A program made the position numbers and the translations under genes. From Victivallales bacterium Lenti_02 (GTDB taxonomy: Bacteria > Verrucomicrobiota > Lentisphaeria > Oligosphaerales > Lenti-02): 13,968 bases of DNA. The notes under the pieces were generated by a model. It was given only the letters and a program-made list of their open reading frames with translations. It had not been told where the DNA came from and ran no database searches. Shown here one piece after another: positions 6,701-12,087 of this stretch. The first letter of the stretch is position 1. Every line of letters starts with the position of its first letter. The stretch covers positions 1 through 13,968 of the forward strand of contig LVAZ01000197.1 of assembly GCA_001603055.1 (NCBI GenBank), in the 5' to 3' direction.

Positions 6701-7743
6701 AACTGCCGCTCGACCGCCAGGCCGTGGCTCGCCACGGGGTCGGCATCGCCGACGTGCAGGCGGTGATCCGGGCGGCCGTGGGCGGCGAGGCGGTCACCAG
6801 CGTGCAGCATGGGCGCGAACGCCTGCCGGTGCTGGTGCGCTATCCGCGCGAATTGCGCACCAGCACCGAGGATTTGGAGCGGGTGCTCGTGCCCGGCGCG
6901 GGCGGAATGGCCATTCCCCTGCGCGAATTGCTGACCGACCAGCGCGTCCAGTACCGCCGGGGGCCGATGGCGATCAAGAGCGAAAACGGGGCGCTGGTGG
7001 CCTATGTCCTCTTCGACCGCCAGCCGGAATACGGCGAAACCTCGGTGGTCGAGGCGGCGCGGGACCGCCTGCTCGCCGCCGTCGAACAGGGGCGCCTCGA
7101 CGTGCCGCCCGGCATCACCTGGGAATTCGCGGGCAACTACCAGAACCAGCTCCGCAGCGAGCGCCGCCTGCGCCTGGTGCTGCCCCTGTCCTTTTTCCTG
7201 ATCTCCCTGATTCTCTACATCCAGTTCCGCTCCGCCGGGACGACCCTGATGGTCTTCTCCGGCATCGTCGTCGCCTGGGCGGGCGGTTTCCTGATGATCT
7301 GGCTCTACGGGCAGGACTGGTTCCTCGACTTCGCGGTGTTCGGGCGGAACCTGCGGGATGTCTTCCAAATGGGGCCGCTGAATCTGAGCGTGGCCATCTG
7401 GGTCGGCTTCATCGCCCTCTTCGGCATCGCCACCGACGACGGCGTGGTCATGGCCACCTACCTCGACCAGGTCTTCCGCGACGCCAGGCCCAATTCCGTC
7501 GCGGAAATCCGCCAGCTTGTCCTGCGGGGGGCCCTGCGCCGGGTCCTCCCCTGCCTGATGACCAGCGCCACCACCATTCTCGCCCTGCTGCCTGTCCTCA
7601 GCGCCACCGGACGCGGGGCCGACATCATGGTTCCCATGGCCATCCCCTGCTTCGGCGGCATGTGCGTCGAGCTGATGACCATGTTCGTGGTCCCCGTCCT
7701 CTACTGCCACCGCGAGGAGCGCCGCCTCCGGCGATCACGTTGA
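3757..7743 (+). CDS. HME-RND metal efflux pump, CusA-like, long variant
   Basis: This 1328-residue inner-membrane proton-driven pump belongs to the heavy-metal RND family. Evidence includes DAIPDLGENQQIVFTEWPGR near the N-terminus, VEDQVTYPLT, and a TM4 helix GIAIAIGTMVDIGIVLIEN with D463 and E470. That pattern is closer to CusA (monovalent Cu/Ag) than to the DFGxxVD type of CzcA. MVETVIQ starts at 798, and VMLQSGM around M924 matches the region of a CusA substrate methionine. TM10 reads GIATDDGVVMATYLD. The protein is about 280 residues longer than E. coli CusA. Extra length lies at about 555-730 (several added hydrophobic segments before GREFMPDLDEG) and about 805-888 (a charged periplasmic insert). 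ATG 3757 follows GGAGGGG by 5 bases; the frame stays open to 3505, but that stretch lies inside the adaptor gene. Confidence 0.93.
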   Translation: MRPPILRKRRPGRRPDVADTPAPTGLMAWLIGFFLDNRVVVLLALAGLVAAGVFVAPFAWKLGNLPRSPVPVDAIPDLGENQQIVFTEWPGRSPADVEDQVTYPLTSVLLGTTGVKTVRATSMLGFSSIYVIFEENVDFYWSRTRLLERLNSLPPGILPEGVRPTLGPDATPLGQVFWYTLEGLDPEGRPAGGWDLGELRSIQDWQVRYELMSVPGVAEVASVGGFVQEYQVEVDPEAMRVYGVSLAQVAMALRRSNTDVGARTIEVNQVEYVIRGLGLAATAEDLGEAAILSRDGVPIRVRDVGRVALGPALRRGALDKGGSEAVGGVVVVRYGENPLAVIQRVRERVALLNPTLPSRPVTVTGSDGLPRETTSKIGIVPFYDRTGLILETLGTLNEALVQQVLITVVVVVVLLLNLRSSALVSGLLPVAVLYCFVAMRLVGVDANIVALSGIAIAIGTMVDIGIVLIENIVAQVDAAPPGRSLRDSVHRAATEVGSAVSTAVLTTVVSFLPVFTMEAAEGRLFKPLAYTNTFSLLSSLLVALVGIPPLALILFRKRDSRNRWIPGLALLLGGGLLWRGHWLPGAGALAVGLLNLAVPLVPPGWAKRLRLPVNFAVALAVSAILAAHWLPLGVEVGTVRNTVFVVALIGGLLLGFYLFLRVYPRLLGVFLARKALFLCMPVLLVVWALMIWLGFGRVFDFVPRAYEKLGGDRSRLVGNPAWSRAVHAFPGLGREFMPDLDEGAFLFMPTTMPHASIGETLDVLAKQDMALAALPEIRLAVGKIGRAESALDPAPISMVETVIQYHDEYLADERGRRLRFRFDPARDDLFRNPAGEPVPAPDGQPYTAAGTFARDQDGKLIPDPRGKPFRLWRPELDPALNEGRASWPGIRSTDDIWSEIVRVTKLPGTTSAPKLQPIAARNVMLQSGMRAPMGVKIMGKGRITLEELGDFAERIEGILREEPLVRHEAVAAERIVGKPYLELPLDRQAVARHGVGIADVQAVIRAAVGGEAVTSVQHGRERLPVLVRYPRELRTSTEDLERVLVPGAGGMAIPLRELLTDQRVQYRRGPMAIKSENGALVAYVLFDRQPEYGETSVVEAARDRLLAAVEQGRLDVPPGITWEFAGNYQNQLRSERRLRLVLPLSFFLISLILYIQFRSAGTTLMVFSGIVVAWAGGFLMIWLYGQDWFLDFAVFGRNLRDVFQMGPLNLSVAIWVGFIALFGIATDDGVVMATYLDQVFRDARPNSVAEIRQLVLRGALRRVLPCLMTSATTILALLPVLSATGRGADIMVPMAIPCFGGMCVELMTMFVVPVLYCHREERRLRRSR

Positions 7744-7756
7744 GTTGCCAGAGAGA

Positions 7757-7819
7757 GTGGCCGGAGCTGCCAGCTCCGGAATAAACATGTCACCAACCGG
7801 AGCAGGATGCTCCGGCCAC
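7757..7819 (+). repeat. REP-like double-hairpin element, copy 2
   Basis: This copy is 63 bp and lies 13 bases after the pump stop codon. Its outer inverted arms extend to 15 bp (7753-7767 with 7809-7823). Inside are two perfect 8-bp hairpins with 3-base loops: CCGGAGCT/AGCTCCGG at 7761-7779 and CCGGAGCA/TGCTCCGG at 7797-7815, joined by a 17-base AT-richer spacer. It is in the same orientation as copy 1 and has better-preserved stems. Lying between convergent operons, it could also act as a two-way transcript end or mRNA stabiliser. That role is inference. Confidence 0.85.
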
Positions 7820-7843
7820 TCTCAGGAAACCGGAGGGGTATGC

Positions 7844-7859
7844 GCCGGGCAGTCCCGGC
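7844..7859. terminator. Small GC hairpin between convergent operons
   Basis: GCCGGG and CCCGGC pair around a 4-base loop, directly at the stop codon of the minus-strand sialidase-like gene. Neither side carries a T tract, so this is not a textbook intrinsic terminator. It may contribute to transcript ends together with the adjacent REP-like hairpins. Confidence 0.3.
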
Positions 7860-9004
7860 TATTGGGGCAGTCGGCGGATGCGGGAGAGGAAGATGGCGTT
7901 GTCGCTGCCGTAGCGTTCGCAGACGGTGCAGTCGGTGGGGTTGGGCGGGTTGGTCTGCATCCATTCGCTGACCACGACCCAGCCCTCGTCGGGGGAGACC
8001 TGGGTGGTGCCGAAGTTGCCGAGGCGGGCGCCGCGCTCGGGGACGACCACGCGCTCGGTGGCGCGGCGGACGCAGAGGCGCTCGGGGTCCACCTCGGCCA
8101 GGAAGAGGGGGGCGCGGTGGCGGAAGACGTGGTCGTTGTCGGCGCCGCGCCGGGTGTAGACCAGGCAGAGGGCGTTGCGGAAGGTGAGCCAGTGCTGCTG
8201 GGTGTTGTAGCTGCCGAGTTCCTCGCCGTCGTCGAAGGTCCAGGGCTGGACGGGGCCGAAATGGAGGCCGTCGTCGCTGGCGGCGACGTAGCCGCGCTGG
8301 TCGTTGCGCAGGGTCAGGAAAAAGCGGCCGCCGAACTGGGCCAGGGAGGGCTCGCCGAGGCCGCGGGGGACCTCGACGGTGAGTTCGTTGCCGTGCTCGG
8401 CAAAGGCGAGGGTCTCGCCGTCGAAGCGGCAGCGGGTGACGACGACGCCGGAACAGGAGTGCCAAGGGTCGCGGCTGGACTCGGGGGAGCGGCGGTAGAG
8501 GGGCAGGAGGATGTCGCCGCCGGGCAGGTCCAGGCGCTGGGCGCAGCCCGCGCCGGAGGAATAGAACCAGTCGGGCACATCGAGTTCGCGCCAGGGGTTC
8601 CAGCGGTGGCTGCGGCGGTCGTAGACGGCGTAGGCGGGTCGCCGGGGGTAGCCGGCCGAGACCAGCTCGTCGTCCTTGTAGAGGGGGGTGTGGCCGGTGC
8701 CGAGCAGGGTGCCGGTGGCCTCGTGCCATTTGGGCCAGAAGTCGGAGACGTAGAAGTAGGCGCCGTCCGGGAGGGGGCGCGGGGCGAAGGCCGACTGCTC
8801 GACCGGCTCGCTCCAGGTTTTGCCGCCGTCCTCGGAATGGCAGGAATGGATGGCGTAGAAGATGTCGCTGCCGGTAAGGCGCAGCTTCTGGGTGGTGATG
8901 ACGGCGCCGCCGGGGGGGAGGAGCCCGGCGCGGGTCTGCACCCAGCAGGTTTTCCGGTCGTAGCCGGAGCGCACGATCTGCACATCCACCTGATACTGGT
9001 TCAT
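7859..9004 (-). CDS. Sialidase/BNR-repeat-like beta-propeller protein
   Basis: This 381-residue protein has sialidase-superfamily features. There is a clear Asp-box, SEDGGKTW at residues 57-64. A weaker turn of the same kind starts at S243 (SDDGLHFGP). Regularly spaced aromatic and Gly-rich strands occur throughout, as in a six-bladed propeller. True sialidase activity is not shown: the usual arginine triad and RIP motif are not evident, and many such proteins in polysaccharide degraders have other or unknown glycosidase roles. ATG 9004 begins directly with MNQYQVDVQ and no signal peptide, so it looks cytoplasmic, unlike the secreted lyase in the same operon. The frame stays open upstream, but that part overlaps the DUF1573 gene. 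It starts 16 bases after the DUF1573 stop, with only a weak ribosome site. Its last codons coincide with the 22-bp repeat, so the C-terminus may have been altered. Confidence 0.8.
   Translation of the reverse strand: MNQYQVDVQIVRSGYDRKTCWVQTRAGLLPPGGAVITTQKLRLTGSDIFYAIHSCHSEDGGKTWSEPVEQSAFAPRPLPDGAYFYVSDFWPKWHEATGTLLGTGHTPLYKDDELVSAGYPRRPAYAVYDRRSHRWNPWRELDVPDWFYSSGAGCAQRLDLPGGDILLPLYRRSPESSRDPWHSCSGVVVTRCRFDGETLAFAEHGNELTVEVPRGLGEPSLAQFGGRFFLTLRNDQRGYVAASDDGLHFGPVQPWTFDDGEELGSYNTQQHWLTFRNALCLVYTRRGADNDHVFRHRAPLFLAEVDPERLCVRRATERVVVPERGARLGNFGTTQVSPDEGWVVVSEWMQTNPPNPTDCTVCERYGSDNAIFLSRIRRLPQ
7865..7886 (-). repeat. 22-bp direct repeat, right copy (inside sialidase-like 3' end)
   Basis: This copy is identical to 121-142 and in the same orientation. 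It encodes residues SRIRRLP at the C-terminus of the sialidase-like protein and is followed leftward by a Gln codon and TAG. One extra G relative to the left copy gives the present short C-terminus instead of the longer tail read at the left copy. With the left copy it brackets the efflux operon and both REP-like elements, a span of about 7.7 kb. Confidence 0.6.
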
Positions 9005-9020
9005 GGGGGTTTGCCGAGGG

Positions 9021-9683
9021 TTAGCGCACGTAGAGGAAGATGCGGCTGCGCGCGGTTTCGGCCTCGTTGAGGGCGGGTTTGGTTTTGAGCGTGGCGACGG
9101 TCTGGGCGCGGGCGGCGGTGGTGGCGGGGACGAAGACCAGGCGATACTGGCCCGGCGTGTCGGCGGGCTCGACGTTGCAGGTGAAGTTCTTGTTGTCGAG
9201 TTCGACCTTGGCCAGGGCGATGTCGCCGCCGGGCTTGGTTTCGACCAGGACTTCCTGGGGTTCCGGCTCGCCGCCGGTGGGCCAGACGAGGAGGCGCTGG
9301 TTGACCTGGACATTCCAGGGGAGAGTGCCGGTGAGGCGGAGGGCGGTGGTGGGTTCCTCGGCTTCGTCGGTGGTCACGAACACGGTGTTCACCTGGAGGC
9401 CGGTGCGTCCCTCGAAGCGGAAGACGACCTCGATGGTTCCTTTTTCGCCGGGCTGGTAGGTGTCGCCCTGCCGGGCTCTGGCGGTGGTGCAGCCGCAGGT
9501 GGAGCGGACGCGGCGGATGGTGACCGGCTGCTTGCCCTGGTTGACGAAGTGGTATTCGGCTTTGGCCTCGGTGTCGCCGGGCTTGGGCGTGAACTCGATC
9601 TCGGTCTGTTCCCAGACGATATTCTGGGCGGTGGCGAGGGTGGTCAGGCAGAGGAGGAGGGGGAGAAGGAGTCGGCGGGTCAT
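9021..9683 (-). CDS. Secreted DUF1573 domain protein
   Basis: This 220-residue protein carries a signal peptide (MTRRLLLPLLLCLTTLATA, cleavage before Q20). It contains one DUF1573 domain around residues 22-115, recognised by the hallmark STCGCT at 61-66 after FVNQGKQPVTIRRV. DUF1573 is an immunoglobulin-like fold of unknown biochemical role, common in secreted proteins of Bacteroidota and the PVC group. The C-terminal half (about 115-220) has further beta-rich sequence and may be a second, diverged Ig-like domain. Its ATG overlaps the stop of the pectate lyase gene by 4 bp, and AAGGA lies 9-10 bases upstream of the start. The coupling suggests co-production with the lyase, perhaps as an envelope partner; that is inference. 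Confidence 0.85.
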   Translation of the reverse strand: MTRRLLLPLLLCLTTLATAQNIVWEQTEIEFTPKPGDTEAKAEYHFVNQGKQPVTIRRVRSTCGCTTARARQGDTYQPGEKGTIEVVFRFEGRTGLQVNTVFVTTDEAEEPTTALRLTGTLPWNVQVNQRLLVWPTGGEPEPQEVLVETKPGGDIALAKVELDNKNFTCNVEPADTPGQYRLVFVPATTAARAQTVATLKTKPALNEAETARSRIFLYVR

Positions 9684-11110
9684 GGTTTCGGGTCCTTGAT
9701 GGCGGGACCGCCCTGGACCGCCACAAGATAGGCGGCCAGGGTGTTGACGTGGTTCACGAAGGCGCGGGAATAGATCATGGGCAGTTTGTTCTGCTCGTCG
9801 TTCTCGATCCGGACACGGCCGTCCTGGTCCCGCACCTGTTCCTGGCGGGGGACGAGCTTCACCCAGCGGCCCAGCTCGTCCTGGGCGGCGAGCAGTTCCT
9901 CGATCTTCGGGGCGAGGGCGGCGGCCTCCGCCGCGTAGCTCTCGGGGGTGCGGGGCGCCGGTGGCTGCGGCGGCCCGGCGGCGCGGAGTTTCTCGTAGCG
10001 GGCGATCATGCGGTTGACGCCGTAGTTGCCCTGGAAGGAATAGTGGACGGGGAGGTCGTCGGCGGTGTAGACCAGCTCGTAGGTTTTGGTGAAGTAGAGG
10101 GGCCGGTTGGTCCCGACCTCGTAGAAGCGGGCCCAGACGCCGTTTTCCTCGCTGCCGCCGATGCGGCTGCGGCGGAACCAGTCCACGGCTTTGCCGACCG
10201 CGTCGAGGTAGCGGGGATCGCCGAAGCGCTCGTACATGTCCATGAGGAGCCGACAGTTGCCGACGGATTCGTTGCCGGTGACGGCGGGGGGTTCGAACTT
10301 GCGCGCCCAAGCGGGCTTGAGGTCCCGGTCGTACTGCTGGGCCCAGGTGGCCTGGGGCGGGGGGAACTGGCTGCGGAGATAGAAATCGAGACAGCGGCTG
10401 ACGGCGTCGCGGCAGTCCTGGCGGCCGTAGAGTTCGGCGGCGAGGAGCATGGTTTTGACGCAGTCGCTCATGGTGTTGTCGTTGAAGGTGGGGAGTCCGG
10501 CATAGCCTTTTTCGGGCGGGGGGAAGCGCTGGGGCCAGGCCCCGTCCCAGTTGCCGTCGCGGAACTGGGCCTTGAGGAAGCAGGCGATGGCCCGCTCGAC
10601 GGCGGCGGTGATCTCGGGATCGTCCACGTATTGGTCCAGGCGCATGAGGAAACGGGTGGCGCTCTGGGTGTTGTCGTCGTCGAAGGTGGTGGTGTTCCGG
10701 CCCTTGTCGAGATGGTGGTAGTGGTGGCGGTTGCGCTCGGGGTCGAACTCGATGCTGTAGTCCCAGCCGCCCGATTCGAGCTGGCCGTAGGCGAGGCAGC
10801 GGCCGGCGGCGAGGGCGGCGGCGAGATGGGCCTGGTCGCCGGTGGCCCGGTAGGCGGCGAGGAAGGCTTCGCCGACCATGGGGGTGCCGTCCTGGACCCA
10901 GACCGTGCTGGCGGGGAGGTCGTTGCTCTCGCCGCGCCGCCGGGTGGTCAGGTCGGTCGAGTATTCCCAGACATAGCCGCCGTGGGAGGCGACGGTGCCG
11001 GCCCAGTGGGCGCAGGCCCGGTCCAGGCCCGCCCGCGCCCGTTCGGGCAGTTCCGCCGCCAGGCCGAGGCCGGCCGCCAGGACAATCCAGAGAGCGCAAC
11101 GTGAACGCAT
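9680..11110 (-). CDS. Secreted pectate lyase, polysaccharide lyase family 10
   Basis: This 476-residue protein would cleave polygalacturonate by beta-elimination outside the cytoplasm. An N-terminal signal peptide (about residues 1-19, LAAGLGLAA) is followed by an all-helical barrel. PL10-type motifs include GGWDYS, FDDDNTQSA (F143-D144-D145-D146-N147), FNDNTM, WAQQYD, PAWARKFEPPA, and WARFYEVGTNRP (W326 to P337) with its Arg. The segment after TNRP reads LYFTKTYELVY rather than the RDG-type sequence I recall from characterised PL10 enzymes, so specificity may differ. A C-terminal helical stretch (about 385-476) includes ELGRWVK and SRAFVNHVNTLAAYL, as in long PL10 proteins. The start is supported by GGGAG about 8 bases upstream. 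The gene begins 41 bases after the metalloenzyme gene ends. Confidence 0.87.
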   Translation of the reverse strand: MRSRCALWIVLAAGLGLAAELPERARAGLDRACAHWAGTVASHGGYVWEYSTDLTTRRRGESNDLPASTVWVQDGTPMVGEAFLAAYRATGDQAHLAAALAAGRCLAYGQLESGGWDYSIEFDPERNRHHYHHLDKGRNTTTFDDDNTQSATRFLMRLDQYVDDPEITAAVERAIACFLKAQFRDGNWDGAWPQRFPPPEKGYAGLPTFNDNTMSDCVKTMLLAAELYGRQDCRDAVSRCLDFYLRSQFPPPQATWAQQYDRDLKPAWARKFEPPAVTGNESVGNCRLLMDMYERFGDPRYLDAVGKAVDWFRRSRIGGSEENGVWARFYEVGTNRPLYFTKTYELVYTADDLPVHYSFQGNYGVNRMIARYEKLRAAGPPQPPAPRTPESYAAEAAALAPKIEELLAAQDELGRWVKLVPRQEQVRDQDGRVRIENDEQNKLPMIYSRAFVNHVNTLAAYLVAVQGGPAIKDPKP

Positions 11111-11151
11111 GGCATGACTCCCGTGACAGTTGGAATGGGCTTTCCGCTACC

Positions 11152-12087
11152 CTAGCCCCGGATTGGCGGGGAGGAAAGCCCGGCCGGCCCAATCTTCCCG
11201 TCCGGGGGGGACTCCCCGACGCCGAGGAGGGCGAGGATTCTGGGGGTCACGTCGGTCAGACTGCGGCAGTCCCGGCGGGCGAGTTCCTCGGCGCGGCCGA
11301 AGGCGATCCAGGGGACGGGGTTGGCGGTGTGGTGATGGTCCGCGTGGCTCTCGATGTTGCCGTGGTCGCTGACCATGAGGAACAGCTCGCGCTCGCGGTC
11401 GAGGCCGGTCGTGAGCGCGGCGAGGAAACGGTCCACGGAGAGCAGGACGGCGCGCTGCCAGTCGAGGTCGCCCCGGTGCCCGGCATGGTCGGTGAGGAAG
11501 TATTCGAAAAGGCAGAAATCGACTTCGCGGAGGGTGTTGAGGAGGTGCTCGGCGGCGGTTTCCTCGCGGATGACGGGGAGGTCGGCGACGCCGATTTTGG
11601 GGGCGCTGGCGCGGGTGAGGTCGTGGAAGACGGCGCGGCCGGCCTCGAGTTCGGCCCGCTGGCGGGTGGTGCCGAGGGCTTCGCAGGTCATGACGGTGGT
11701 CACCGAACGGTGGGCCAGGGGGAGGCTGGCGCCGGGGCAGCGCACATAGGCGTTGGCGAAGGTGCAGGTGCGGCCGGCGGCCCGGAGGCGGCGGAAGATG
11801 CTGTGGGCGGCGATCAGCCCGCGCAGCTCGGTGTTCGGGAACCCTTCGACGTGCCGTCCCACCTGGCGGGCGGCATTGATGCCGGTGAAGATGGTGGTCT
11901 GGCCGGTGGCGCTCTGGGGCAGGCCCGGCAGGCCCAGGCAGGCGTCGACGGGGACGGCGTGGTGGTCGAGCAGGCGGCGCAGGGCGGGCAAGTCCGCGTA
12001 CCTGCTTTCGGCCAGGGGTTCCGGGGGCCAGCCGAGACCGTCCACGAAAAACAGCAGAATGCGTTCCGGCAAGGCGGTTCCGTTCAT
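11152..12087 (-). CDS. Alkaline phosphatase superfamily metalloenzyme of unknown substrate
   Basis: This 311-residue, apparently cytoplasmic protein has the full two-metal ligand set of the superfamily that includes phosphopentomutase and cofactor-independent phosphoglycerate mutase. D16 is in FFVDGLGWP. The probable nucleophile is T61 (or S59) in LPQSATGQTTIFTG. D200 and H204 are in TDHAGH, D241 and H242 in VSDHGN, and H253 in DHHHTANP. It is much shorter than phosphoglycerate mutase (about 510) and lacks an obvious cap domain, so it may act on a small phosphate or sulfate ester. Its ATG overlaps the glycyl radical enzyme stop by 4 bp, with a strong GGAGGGGGA just ahead. The reaction cannot be named from sequence. 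Confidence 0.82.
   Translation of the reverse strand: MNGTALPERILLFFVDGLGWPPEPLAESRYADLPALRRLLDHHAVPVDACLGLPGLPQSATGQTTIFTGINAARQVGRHVEGFPNTELRGLIAAHSIFRRLRAAGRTCTFANAYVRCPGASLPLAHRSVTTVMTCEALGTTRQRAELEAGRAVFHDLTRASAPKIGVADLPVIREETAAEHLLNTLREVDFCLFEYFLTDHAGHRGDLDWQRAVLLSVDRFLAALTTGLDRERELFLMVSDHGNIESHADHHHTANPVPWIAFGRAEELARRDCRSLTDVTPRILALLGVGESPPDGKIGPAGLSSPPIRG

Noticed and set aside
4489..7710. A 1073-codon open frame on the minus strand opposite the RND pump, rich in His, Gln, Gly and Asp
   Set aside because: It lies fully antisense to a clearly recognisable pump gene, has no recognisable domain, and its composition is what GC-rich codon bias produces on the opposite strand.
9684..11192. 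A 723-codon minus-strand frame joining the DUF1573 protein to upstream sequence
   Set aside because: The upstream part is an Arg/Pro-rich shadow of the pectate lyase gene; the signal peptide begins at ATG 9683.
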